A stretch of DNA of 15,947 bases from REBR01 sp033721915 (GTDB lineage Bacteria; Pseudomonadota; Gammaproteobacteria; Pseudomonadales; Oleiphilaceae). The notes under the pieces were generated by a model. The model did no database searches. It worked only from the letters and a program-made list of their open reading frames with translations, and was not told the origin of the DNA. A program made the translations under genes and the position numbers. Positions 1 to 7,461 of this stretch are shown piece by piece. The stretch's first letter is position 1, and the number at the start of each line of letters is the position of its first letter. The stretch lies in the NCBI GenBank assembly GCA_033721915.1, contig JAWWAC010000065.1, forward strand, positions 1 through 15,947, read 5' to 3'.

Positions 1-937
1 CCAGTTCATGGACGTCGTTGACCTGCTCGGCCACCCCCAGTGCGATGCGGCTGATGCTGTTGATGGTGGGCTCCAGCACCTTGTCGCGAAAGCTCAGGTT
101 GCCCCCCAGTGAGCCACCGGTGATGTCCTGTGAGATCAGCTTCTCGCTGCTGCCACGGACCAGCAGGATTTCCCGCCGGCCGGACTGGTCACTGGCACCG
201 GACAGGCGCAGTTCCCCCTGGTTGGTGCCGCTGATCAGCAGTTGGCCTCGGCCGATCTGCACGTCCACGGTACCGTCGCTGTTGTTGGTGGTGCTGACCT
301 GGACCAGCTCGGACAGCTCACGGAGTTTCTCGTCACGCTGATCCAGCAGCGTACTGGCCTCACTGCCCTGAGCCCGGCCCGGGGCGGCGGCAATGGCCCG
401 GTTGAGCTCGACGATGCCCTTGCCCAGTGCATTGATCTGGGCAATGTCGGCAGAGAGTTTCTGGTCCACGGTGCCTTCACGGTCCCGCAGCTGCCCGTCT
501 ATGGACTTGAAGCGGCTGTTCAGCGCCTGTGCCTGGCTGATGACCTGCTCACGCAGTGCCAGTGAGCCGGGGTCCTCGGCGGAGCTTTTCAGTGCGCCGA
601 AAAAGTCGTCAATGGCACGGCTCAGGCCGGTGTTCTCGGTACCCAGCAGGTTGTCCAGCTCCCGCAGGTTGGCCACCAGTGCGTCTTTTTCACCGTGCAG
701 CGTGGTGTCGGAGCGCAGCTGGGTATTGACGAATTCATCATTGAGCCGGCGGATGTCCGCCACGGACACGCCCTGCCCCTGGAAACCCACGGCGCTGGGC
801 TGGCCGGCATTGGCCTCGAAGTCCACCTTCTGGCGGCTGTAGCCATCGGTGTTGGCATTACTGACGTTGTTGCCCGTGGTGCTCAGGGCGGTCTGGTTGG
901 CCTTGAGGCCGGACAGTCCGATATTGATCAGGCTCAT
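1..937 (-). CDS. flgK: Flagellar hook-associated protein 1 (FlgK), 3' end outside window
   Basis: FlgK is the first hook-filament junction protein and sits between the hook and FlgL/filament outside the cell. About 312 N-terminal residues are visible; the Salmonella protein is about 550, so roughly half is missing past position 1. The start is diagnostic: MSLINIGLSGLKANQTALST followed by TGNNVSNANTDGYSRQ, the coiled-coil D0 signature of axial flagellar proteins with the FlgK-type GYSRQ. The last residues seen (AEQVNDVHEL) fit the conserved segment before the FlgK N-H-G motif. The ATG at 937 overlaps the flgJ stop in an ATGA, which implies translational coupling at the end of the rod/hook operon. 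No frameshift is visible. The function call is by family resemblance and is very secure. Confidence 0.97.
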   Translation of the reverse strand, partial: MSLINIGLSGLKANQTALSTTGNNVSNANTDGYSRQKVDFEANAGQPSAVGFQGQGVSVADIRRLNDEFVNTQLRSDTTLHGEKDALVANLRELDNLLGTENTGLSRAIDDFFGALKSSAEDPGSLALREQVISQAQALNSRFKSIDGQLRDREGTVDQKLSADIAQINALGKGIVELNRAIAAAPGRAQGSEASTLLDQRDEKLRELSELVQVSTTNNSDGTVDVQIGRGQLLISGTNQGELRLSGASDQSGRREILLVRGSSEKLISQDITGGSLGGNLSFRDKVLEPTINSISRIALGVAEQVNDVHEL

Positions 938-1926
938 GGGTTCTCTCCGGTGCTGTCCTCATCCAGCGCGGAGCGCAGGATGGGCCCGTCCATAATGCCC
1001 CGGATCTTGCGGTCGTACTCCGGGTCCGTGGCGTAGCCGGCTTCACGCAGGCCACGGGCAAAGGCATCCGGGTCGTGGGCCTGGCTCAGCACCTGCTGGT
1101 AACGGGGGTTCTCGTTCAGGAACTGCACATAGTCGCTGAAGCTCTGGCGGTAATCGCCGTAGGCGCGGAAGCTGGCCTTCTCGCTCATGGGCACGCCGTC
1201 GCGGAATTCCGTGGTGCTGATCACCACACTGTCACCGCCCCAGCGGCTGTCGGCCTTGATGCCAAACAGGTTGTGGCTGGGGCTGCCGCCCTCCCCTTCG
1301 ATCATGTGCCGGCCCCAGCCTGTCTCCAGTGCGGCCTGAGCCACCATCAGACGGGGGGAAATGCCACTGTCGCCCGACGCCTCCTTGGCCAGTGGCAGCA
1401 GCTTGCGGACAAAATCCCGGGGGCTGTCGAAACGGGCCGGCAGTTCCGGCACCGGCTCGGCCGCTTTCTCAGCGGGGCTGTCCGCCAGGCGCTCCACTTC
1501 CTCCAGACGCTTCGGCAGGGCCTGTGAGAGTGGCGGCATGGAACGGTCGTAATTCTGTATGGAGCGGCCCAGCGCCTGCTCATTGCCGGGTCTGGCCTGA
1601 CGCGGTTCGCCGCCAAGCTGTCGCACCAGGGCGTCGGCAATGCCGATGCTGCGGCTCTGGGTCATGGACTGGGTGAGCTGCTCGTCGAACATCTCCTGGT
1701 AGAATTCCGTCTCATTGCTGTGCAGGTAGTTGTCCTCGGCAAAGACCGCGTTGGCCTGTCGCATGGTCTTGAGCATCTCATGCAGGAACAGGCTCTCGAA
1801 CTGGCGCGCCACCTCTTTCAGGGCCCCTTCCGGGTCACTGTCCACACGGCCGCGGAGCTTGTTCAGACTACTGAAGTCGTTGTAGTCGGAGCTCTGGGCC
1901 TGGTGCGGATTGCTGGAGCTGATCAT
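934..1926 (-). CDS. flgJ: Flagellar rod assembly protein / peptidoglycan hydrolase FlgJ
   Basis: FlgJ caps the growing rod and cuts peptidoglycan so that the rod can cross the periplasm. The protein has 330 residues (Salmonella about 313). The N-terminal rod-binding domain spans about 20-105, with the family's hallmark FESLFLHEMLKTMR at 43-56. A proline- and glutamate-rich linker follows at about 108-168. The C-terminal glucosaminidase/muramidase domain covers about 168-315, with ALETGWG (putative catalytic Glu201) and NLFGIK at 219-224. This is the two-domain form typical of beta- and gammaproteobacteria. The ATG at 1926 is 12 bp after flgI; its ribosome site (AGGGGGA) overlaps the flgI TAG stop. 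The 3' end overlaps flgK by 4 bp. Confidence 0.97.
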   Translation of the reverse strand: MISSSNPHQAQSSDYNDFSSLNKLRGRVDSDPEGALKEVARQFESLFLHEMLKTMRQANAVFAEDNYLHSNETEFYQEMFDEQLTQSMTQSRSIGIADALVRQLGGEPRQARPGNEQALGRSIQNYDRSMPPLSQALPKRLEEVERLADSPAEKAAEPVPELPARFDSPRDFVRKLLPLAKEASGDSGISPRLMVAQAALETGWGRHMIEGEGGSPSHNLFGIKADSRWGGDSVVISTTEFRDGVPMSEKASFRAYGDYRQSFSDYVQFLNENPRYQQVLSQAHDPDAFARGLREAGYATDPEYDRKIRGIMDGPILRSALDEDSTGENP

Positions 1927-1938
1927 CGCCCTGTCCCC

Positions 1939-3030
1939 CTAGATCACAATCAGATCGGCGCGCAGGGCACCGGCGGTTTTCAGCGCTTCCAGCACCGCCA
2001 TGACATCCCCCGGCGCCGCGCCCACCTGATTCACCGACTGCACGATCTCGTTGAGTGTCACGGCCGGGCCGAACTGGAACATGCGGGCGTCTTCCTGCTC
2101 CACGTTGATGTCCGTATTGGGCACCACCACCGGGTCGCCCTCGGCAAAGAGCCCCTGTTCCGCCGCCTCCGGGTTTTCCGTGATGGTGACGCTGAGATTG
2201 CCGTGGGTCACCGCGGCGGCGCTGACACGGACATTCTTGCCCACCACGATGGTGCCGGTGCGGGAGTTGATGACCACACGGGCACGGGCCTCCGCCGGCT
2301 CCACCTCTAGGTTCTCCAGCACCGACAGGAAGCTGACCCGCTGCGAGGCGTCACGGGGTGCGCGCACATCAATGCGGGTGGCGTCCTGGGCGTAGGCGGT
2401 GTCCGGGCCCAGCAGGTCATTGATGGACTCCACCACCCGCTTGGCGGTGGTGAAATCCGGGGTGTTGAGCTGATAGGTAATGGTGTCGCCCTGGGCGAAG
2501 GCATTGGGCACCTCCCGTTCCACGGTGGCGCCACCGGGTATGCGGCCCACACTGGGGACATTGACGGTAATGGAGGAGCCATCGGCGCCGTCGGCACCAA
2601 AGCCCCCCACCACCAGGCTGCCCTGTGCCAGTGCGTAGGTCTGGCCGTCGGCCCCCTGCAGTGAGGTCATCAGCAGTGTGCCGCCACGGAGGCTGTCGGC
2701 GTTGCCGATGGAGGAGACGGTGACATCGATGTTCTGTCCGGGACGTGAAAAGGCCGGCAGCTCGGCGTGCACGGTCACCGCGGCCACGTTATCCAGTCGC
2801 GGGTCCACCCCTTCCGGCACGGCGATGCCGAACTGGCTCATGAGGTTGCGGAAGGTCTGGTTGGTGAAGGGGGCCCGGTCGCCGCTGCCGTCCAGACCCA
2901 CCACCAGGCCGTAGCCGATCAGCTGGTTGGAGCGCACCCCTTCCACGGTGGCCATATCCTTGAGCCGGTCTGCCTGTACGGGCAGGGCCAGCGCACAAAA
3001 CATCAGAACAAGAACGGGTAATCGCAACAT
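1939..3030 (-). CDS. flgI: Flagellar P-ring protein FlgI
   Basis: FlgI forms the P-ring, the periplasmic bushing around the distal rod in the peptidoglycan layer. I chose the ATG at 3030, which gives 363 residues, close to the family's usual 365-370. It has a GGAG ribosome site 7 bases upstream and gives a compact Sec signal peptide (MLRLPVLV...) cleaved after VQA, leaving mature DRLKDMATVEGVRSNQLIGY, the conserved FlgI start. In-frame starts at 3054 (ATG, forming TGATG with the flgH stop) and 3069 (GTG) would lengthen the signal peptide by 8 or 13 residues but lack a clear ribosome site. GYGLVVGLDGSGD and the C-terminal NEIVQSVNQVGAAPGDVMAVLEAL are family hallmarks. The stop is TAG. Confidence 0.96.
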   Translation of the reverse strand: MLRLPVLVLMFCALALPVQADRLKDMATVEGVRSNQLIGYGLVVGLDGSGDRAPFTNQTFRNLMSQFGIAVPEGVDPRLDNVAAVTVHAELPAFSRPGQNIDVTVSSIGNADSLRGGTLLMTSLQGADGQTYALAQGSLVVGGFGADGADGSSITVNVPSVGRIPGGATVEREVPNAFAQGDTITYQLNTPDFTTAKRVVESINDLLGPDTAYAQDATRIDVRAPRDASQRVSFLSVLENLEVEPAEARARVVINSRTGTIVVGKNVRVSAAAVTHGNLSVTITENPEAAEQGLFAEGDPVVVPNTDINVEQEDARMFQFGPAVTLNEIVQSVNQVGAAPGDVMAVLEALKTAGALRADLIVI

Positions 3031-3053
3031 GACAGTACTCCGGGTGTGGGCCA

Positions 3054-3773
3054 TCAGAAGGGCCACCATTCACTGTTGAAGAAACGTGACAGCCAGCCCA
3101 TCTGGTTGGCCTGGTCAAAGTCACCGGTGCCGCCATAGGCCATGCGGGCGTCGGCCACGCGGTTGGAGGGCACACGGTTGTCGGAGCCGATGTCCTCCTG
3201 GCGCACCAGCCCGGTAAGGCGGATGTATTCCTCGCCGTTGGTCAGGCTGAGCCATTTCTCGCCGCGCACGCGCAGAACACCGTTGGGCAGCACTTCCACC
3301 ACCGAGACGGTGATGCTGCCGGACAGGCGGTTGCTCTGGCTGGCGTCCGCCGCCCCTTCAAATTCCCGCTCCTGGGTCAGGTTCGTGGCCAGTGGCAGGT
3401 TGTCGTTACCAAACAGCGTGCCTCCCTGTGTCGAGATTTCGTTGTCCTTGGTAATGGAGGAGTTGGCGTTCTTGGAGCCGCTGGTGCGCTCATTCAGGTC
3501 CACCGTCAGCACATCCCCCACGTTCAGCGCCTTGCTGTCGCCGAAGAGGTTGTAGTTGCGGGTGGTCTGGTAAATGCCGCCGTTGACCGGGGCATTGGCA
3601 CTCATGTTCTCCGGCGCCACCGGGGCGTAGGTGGGGTCATCAGGCATGGCCCTGTCACGGGTCATGGCCTGACAGCCACTGAGCAGCAACAGCCACAGAC
3701 ACAGCATCAAGAGAGGCAGGAGCCTGCCTCTCGATCCGGTGGCTATCTGGTGGTTATCCATGAAAGGTTGCAT
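3054..3773 (-). CDS. flgH: Flagellar L-ring lipoprotein FlgH
   Basis: FlgH is the outer-membrane L-ring lipoprotein. The protein has 239 residues, with a hydrophobic lipoprotein signal ending in LLSGC, so Cys34 is the lipidation site. Mature hallmarks are SLFGD-like NYNLFGDSKALNVGDVLTV (about 73-91), the NERTSGSKNANSSI segment and C-terminal LTGLVRQEDI with the SNRVADARMAYGG motif. The ATG at 3773 is preferred because it has a GGGAG site upstream; the second ATG at 3761 has none. It lies 19 bp after flgG. The codons for the signal peptide contain a perfect 10-bp inverted repeat at 3711-3732, listed separately. The stop overlaps a possible upstream flgI start (TGATG). Confidence 0.97.
   Translation of the reverse strand: MQPFMDNHQIATGSRGRLLPLLMLCLWLLLLSGCQAMTRDRAMPDDPTYAPVAPENMSANAPVNGGIYQTTRNYNLFGDSKALNVGDVLTVDLNERTSGSKNANSSITKDNEISTQGGTLFGNDNLPLATNLTQEREFEGAADASQSNRLSGSITVSVVEVLPNGVLRVRGEKWLSLTNGEEYIRLTGLVRQEDIGSDNRVPSNRVADARMAYGGTGDFDQANQMGWLSRFFNSEWWPF
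3711..3732 (-). other. Perfect 10-bp inverted repeat inside 5' end of flgH
   Basis: GAGAGGCAGG is followed after two bases by its exact reverse complement CCTGCCTCTC. In the flgH mRNA this would fold as a stem of 9 bp with a 4-base loop (or 10 bp with a tight loop), starting about 41 bases after the start codon, in the part coding for the lipoprotein signal peptide. No T-run follows in either direction, so it is not an intrinsic terminator. A role in translation pausing or mRNA stability is inference; the same bases also encode Arg-Gly-Arg-Leu-Leu-Pro-Leu-Leu. Confidence 0.6.
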
Positions 3774-3792
3774 GACCCGACTCTCCCGTGGC

Positions 3793-4581
3793 TTACAGAT
3801 TCTGGGTGATGAACTGCAGCATCTGGTCGGAGGTGGACACGACCTTGGAGTTCATCTCGTAGGCTCGCTGGGTGGTGATCATATCCACCATTTCCCGCAC
3901 CACCTCCACGTTGGAGGATTCCAGCATGCCCTGCTCAATGGTGCCCAGACCGCCGATGCCCGCTTCCCCGTTGATGGGGTCGCCGCTGGCATTGGTTTGC
4001 CGGTAGAGGTTACCGCCAATGGCCTCCAGCCCCTGGGGGTTGATGAAATCCGCCAGCTGGATCTGGCCCAGCTGCTGTGGCTGGGCGTCGTTTTCGATGA
4101 TGGCACTGACCGTGCCATCGCGGCCGATGGTCAGCGAGGTGGCGTTTTCCGGCACATTGATATTGGGCTCCAGCAGATTGCCGCTGGAGTTGACAATGTC
4201 CCCGTCGGAGTTGAGCTGGAATTTGCCGTCACGGCTGTAGGCAATGTCGCCGCCGTTGGGCAGCTGGATCTGGAAGAAGCCACGGCCGTCAATGGCCAGG
4301 TCCAGTGACTGTTCGGTGACATCCAGTGAGCCCTGTGTGAACTCCTTGGAAGTACCCACCACACGCACACCGGTACCCAGTTGCAGGCCCGAGGGCAGCT
4401 CCGAGTTCTGGGTGGTCAGGCCGCCTGGCTGGCGTTCGGTCTGGTAGAGCAGGTCCTGGAAATTGGCCCTGTCCCGCTTGAAGCCGGTGGTATTGACGTT
4501 GGCCAGGTTGTTGGAAATGGTACTCAGAGCCTTGTCCTGAGCGCTTAAGCCGGTTTTGCTGACCCATAATGCTGGATGCAT
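3793..4581 (-). CDS. flgG: Flagellar distal rod protein FlgG
   Basis: FlgG builds the distal rod that passes through the P and L rings. The protein has 262 residues, the usual family length (Salmonella 260). The N-terminal D0 helix ALWVSKTGLSAQDKALSTIS and NNLANVNTTGFKRDRANFQD, then the FlgG-specific LLYQ segment and GLQLGTGVRV, are diagnostic. The central DLAIDGRGFFQIQ is the shared rod/hook core motif, and the C-terminal ESSNVEVVREMVDMITTQRAYE with the SDQMLQFITQNL end is typical of FlgG. The ATG at 4581 is preceded by a strong AGGAGGT ribosome site. The gene is separated from flgF by an unusually long, structured 124-bp spacer. Confidence 0.98.
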   Translation of the reverse strand: MHPALWVSKTGLSAQDKALSTISNNLANVNTTGFKRDRANFQDLLYQTERQPGGLTTQNSELPSGLQLGTGVRVVGTSKEFTQGSLDVTEQSLDLAIDGRGFFQIQLPNGGDIAYSRDGKFQLNSDGDIVNSSGNLLEPNINVPENATSLTIGRDGTVSAIIENDAQPQQLGQIQLADFINPQGLEAIGGNLYRQTNASGDPINGEAGIGGLGTIEQGMLESSNVEVVREMVDMITTQRAYEMNSKVVSTSDQMLQFITQNL

Positions 4582-4705
4582 GGCGCTACCTCCTGATCAC
4601 TGACAGCACGGTTAACCGGTGTGGCCGATGGGCCCCTGGGGGCCCTGGCCGGGCGGCAGGGATCTGCCACCGGTTGCCGTGATTTTGTCCCCCTGAGGGG
4701 CGTTA
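4582..4705 (-). promoter_or_regulatory. Structured flgF-flgG intergenic region with nested inverted repeats
   Basis: This is the longest gap inside the operon. It contains several dyads: GGGCCC (4630-4635) and GGGCCC (4640-4645) around CTGG; GGCAG (4655-4659) and CTGCC (4664-4668) around GGAT; an outer pair AACCGGTG (4614-4621) and CACCGGTT (4668-4675) that could enclose both; a CGGTTAACCG palindrome at 4609-4618; and a short CCCC-TGA-GGGG just after the flgF stop (4690-4700). The strong flgG ribosome site lies downstream of all of them. No T-run follows any stem, so termination is unlikely. A stabilising or processing element that sets flgG output relative to flgF is a reasonable inference. 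Confidence 0.5.
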
Positions 4706-5452
4706 TCAGAGATCTTGCAATATGCGTGCCACGGCTTGGCTGTTCTCGTCGGCGTTTTGCATGGCCTTGACGGACATTTCGTACTGGCGGGAGAGTTCGA
4801 GGGTCTGGATCATGGCGGATACGGCGTTGACGTTGGAGCCTTCCAGGTAGCCGGAAGCCAGACGCACACCGGCGTCGGCCTGCAACACGCCCTGCTCCGG
4901 GTCCTTGGGCCGGATCAGGCCGTCGCTGCCTTTCTCAATGGTGTCCCGGTCGGCATTGACCAGCTTGAGACGGTCAATCTCCAGCAACTGGTCGGGCGGG
5001 CCTCCGGCAGGCACCACCGAGACGGTGCCATCCGTGCCGATACTCACCCGATCCGCCGGCGGAATGGCCACGGGGCCGCCGTTGCCCAGCACCGGCAGCC
5101 CGGCGGAGTTGCGCAGTATGCCATTCACATCAATCTGCAGCTCCCCGTTGCGGGTATAGGCTTCTTCTCCGTCGGCGGACTGCACCGCCAGAAAACCGTC
5201 GCCCTGAATGGCCACGTCCAGATCCCGGCCCGTCTGATTCATGGGGCCGGCACTGAAGTCGGTGCCGGGGCGCTCTGTCATGGCATAGACCCGCGACGGG
5301 TAATGCTCACCGTAAACCGGCATGCTGCGGGCCTGGGTGAAATCTTGCTTGAAACCGTGGGTGTTGACGTTGGCCAGATTGTTGGCGTTGGCCTGCTGGG
5401 CCTTCATGTTCTGGCTGGCGCCGGTCATGGCGATGTAAAGGGACTTATCCAT
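4706..5452 (-). CDS. flgF: Flagellar proximal rod protein FlgF
   Basis: FlgF is a proximal rod subunit between FlgC and FlgG. The protein has 248 residues (Salmonella 251). It starts MDKSLYIAMTGASQNMKAQQ and continues NANNLANVNTHGFKQDF, the FlgF form of the D0 signature. DLDVAIQGDGFLAVQ is the central rod/hook motif. The C-terminus GYLEGSNVNAVSAMIQTLEL followed by SRQYEMSVKAMQNADENSQA matches FlgF. A GGGAG ribosome site lies 6 bases before the ATG at 5452. Downstream is the structured spacer before flgG; upstream is a hairpin behind flgE. Confidence 0.97.
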   Translation of the reverse strand: MDKSLYIAMTGASQNMKAQQANANNLANVNTHGFKQDFTQARSMPVYGEHYPSRVYAMTERPGTDFSAGPMNQTGRDLDVAIQGDGFLAVQSADGEEAYTRNGELQIDVNGILRNSAGLPVLGNGGPVAIPPADRVSIGTDGTVSVVPAGGPPDQLLEIDRLKLVNADRDTIEKGSDGLIRPKDPEQGVLQADAGVRLASGYLEGSNVNAVSAMIQTLELSRQYEMSVKAMQNADENSQAVARILQDL

Positions 5453-5470
5453 GGTGCTCTCCCGTGGTCA

Positions 5471-5488
5471 GGGCTCCCTGCGGAGCCC
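5471..5488 (-). other. Hairpin between flgE stop and flgF
   Basis: GGGCTCC (5471-5477) and GGAGCCC (5482-5488) form a perfect 7-bp GC-rich stem with loop CTGC, in the 47-bp gap right after the flgE stop and just before the flgF ribosome site. No T-run follows on the transcribed strand, so it is not a classical terminator. A 3'-end stabiliser for the abundant hook protein message, or a partial attenuator, is plausible inference. Confidence 0.5.
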
Positions 5489-5499
5489 CGGTGGGACCC

Positions 5500-7440
5500 T
5501 TAACGCAGGTTGATAATGGTCTGTGTGATCTGGTCGGAGCTTTCAATGGTCTTGGCGTTGGCCTGGAAGTTGCGCTGGGCAACGATCAGCCCCACCAGTT
5601 CCTCCGACAGATCCACGTTGGATTCCTCCACGGAGCTGGCGGCAATGCCACCCAGAGGGCCGGTATTGGGCCGACCCACCACCGCGTTACCGGACTCGAA
5701 GGTCTCGGTGAAGGTGGTGCCACTGGCGGAGGCGAGGCCCTCCCGGTTGCGGAAGTTGGCCAGAGCCACCTGACCCAGCGCCTTGGATTCTCCGTTGGTA
5801 TATCTAGCAAATATAATGCCATCGTCAGATACGTCCAGCCCGCTCAGCCGTCCTGTGGCAAAGCCGTTCTGCTGCAGGTCATTCACCGCGAACTCGGAAC
5901 CCACCTGGGTGCTGTTGCCCAGCTCGACGGAAAAGTTGGAGCTGGTCGGGGGCTCCGGAATCGGCAGCTCACCGTCGGGATTCGGGCCAGCGGCGCCATT
6001 GGGCTCGCCATTGGCGTCAAGGGGCGTCCAGTTGCTCACCAGCACCTCATCGGAGAGGGTCTCGTCCAGAGTGCCGTCGTTGTTGAAACGCAGCGAATAC
6101 TGGGCCTGTGTCGGCTCGCCGGTAATCGGATCCGCCGGCCCCACATCCTCTCCGTCGATCTGCACATACATGCTCCAGAGGTTGGAGGGATTGGGGGCGG
6201 ACGACGGTTCCTTGACGAAGAACTTGCTCAGCTCGTGGGAGTTGCCCAGGCTGTCAAAAATGGTGGTGGAGGTGGAGTGGTTGAACGTGCGCGGATCCGA
6301 GGGGTTGAACGCGTTGTTCACCTGGAACTCTTCATCCGGGTTAATCAGGAAACTGGTGTTGTTGGCCAGGATTTCGTAACCGTCGTCCACGGTGAAATCC
6401 AGCACACCGCGTACCGAGGCATCGGCATTGGTATCACTGAGAGTGGCGTCCGTGGCGCCGCCGTCGTCACCAATCACCCGCAGGCTGCCACCACCGACGG
6501 TGCTGTAGCTGAAGTCAATGCTCTCGCCGCTGTCGGAGAACAGGCGCAGGTTGTTGTTCTCATCGATATTGGCCTGGATTCCGGGTGGGGGCGCGGCATT
6601 GATCTGGTCCGCCAGCGAGGCTAGGCCGGCTTCCCCCTGCAGACCGTCGTCCAGATCGTAAGAGACGTTATTGATGGTCAGCTGGTCTCCGGACTGGGGC
6701 TGGTACTGCGCCGCTGTCAGGCGTGCTGTGGTGTTGGCGTCCACCACGATCCCGGCCTGCTCAGAGAGCGTGGCGGCCACGGCCCCTGCCGAGCCTTCCT
6801 GGGTGTCCACATTGAAGGTCTGCCCGTCTGGCGTGGTCACCTCCCAGGTATTGGCGTCAAAGTTCTTGTCGGCCGGATTATCCACCACAGCGCCGATCTG
6901 GCTGCCATCGGCGGCGAAAGTGGTGAATCGGCTGGCCAAAACCTCTTCCCTGGAGTCCAGGTTGAGGTTGGCGTCAATCTGGGTGGTGCGCTTGGGCAGC
7001 AGGTTGGCGCTGTCCACGTTCAGGTCGCCACTCACGTCACCGATGTTGCCGTTGTCATCCGCCACGAAGCCCTGCAGCTTCATGCCCTGGTTGTTGGTGA
7101 TATCCCCGTTCTGGTCCACACCGAACTGGCCGGCGCGGGAATAGCGGCTCTCGCCGTTGTTGTCCAGCACGAAGAAACCGTCACCGTCCACCGCCAGGTC
7201 CAGGCCGTTGTCCGTCAGGGTGACATTGCCCTGCTGGAACTGCTGGCGCACATTCTGCACCCGCACACCGTCCCCGGTCTGCGCCCCGCCCAGATTCAGC
7301 AGGCCCGAGGAGTAGAGATCACCGAACTCCGCCCGCGACTTCTTGAAGCCCACGGTACTGGCGTTGGCGATGTTGTTGCCGGTGGTATCCAGGTCGATGG
7401 ACGACGCCTTGAGACCACTGAGTGCGATATTAAAAGCCAT
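5500..7440 (-). CDS. flgE: Flagellar hook protein FlgE, long variant with central insertion
   Basis: FlgE polymerises into the hook, the universal joint outside the cell. The conserved ends are clear: MAFNIALSGLKASSIDLDTT with GNNIANASTVGFKKSRAEF at the start, DLAVDGDGFFVL at 81-92, and ESNVDLSEELVGLIVAQRNF plus SSDQITQTIINLR at the end. The family's NPSDPRTFNHSTSTTIFDSL is at 379-398. At 646 residues it is far longer than Salmonella FlgE (about 403). The extra length lies mainly between NLNLDS (158-163) and about 375. Within it, residues 249-311 (GDQLTINNVSYDLDDG, LASLADQINAA, ANIDENNNLRLFSDSG) resemble the flagellin hook IN motif. The surface part is rich in Asp, Asn and Glu. A GAGGTG ribosome site precedes the ATG at 7440. 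Confidence 0.97.
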   Translation of the reverse strand: MAFNIALSGLKASSIDLDTTGNNIANASTVGFKKSRAEFGDLYSSGLLNLGGAQTGDGVRVQNVRQQFQQGNVTLTDNGLDLAVDGDGFFVLDNNGESRYSRAGQFGVDQNGDITNNQGMKLQGFVADDNGNIGDVSGDLNVDSANLLPKRTTQIDANLNLDSREEVLASRFTTFAADGSQIGAVVDNPADKNFDANTWEVTTPDGQTFNVDTQEGSAGAVAATLSEQAGIVVDANTTARLTAAQYQPQSGDQLTINNVSYDLDDGLQGEAGLASLADQINAAPPPGIQANIDENNNLRLFSDSGESIDFSYSTVGGGSLRVIGDDGGATDATLSDTNADASVRGVLDFTVDDGYEILANNTSFLINPDEEFQVNNAFNPSDPRTFNHSTSTTIFDSLGNSHELSKFFVKEPSSAPNPSNLWSMYVQIDGEDVGPADPITGEPTQAQYSLRFNNDGTLDETLSDEVLVSNWTPLDANGEPNGAAGPNPDGELPIPEPPTSSNFSVELGNSTQVGSEFAVNDLQQNGFATGRLSGLDVSDDGIIFARYTNGESKALGQVALANFRNREGLASASGTTFTETFESGNAVVGRPNTGPLGGIAASSVEESNVDLSEELVGLIVAQRNFQANAKTIESSDQITQTIINLR

Positions 7441-7461
7441 GGAACACCTCGACTTGTGTGA

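Noticed and set aside
3031..3069. Longer FlgI from the GTG at 3069 or the ATG at 3054
   Set aside because: The ATG at 3030 has a GGAG ribosome site and gives a normal signal peptide and length. The ATG at 3054, which forms TGATG with the flgH stop, cannot be fully excluded.
4650..4680. Second sigma-54-like site on the minus strand in the flgF-flgG spacer (TGGCAG...TGC)
   Set aside because: Only 9 bases separate the GG and GC elements instead of the required 10, and the -12 box reads TGCC rather than TTGC. The bases are better explained by the local inverted repeats.
5812..5817. Perfect TATAAT on the plus strand inside flgE, possible antisense promoter
   Set aside because: No acceptable -35 box lies 16-18 bases upstream (TTGGTA is 11 and TTGGAT 23 bases away), and the match arises from the AT-rich codon patch.
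5464..6624. Long plus-strand open frame antisense to flgE and others of the same kind over flgI, flgG and flgF
   Set aside because: They are by-products of GC-rich codon bias opposite secure flagellar genes; the translations have no recognisable family features.
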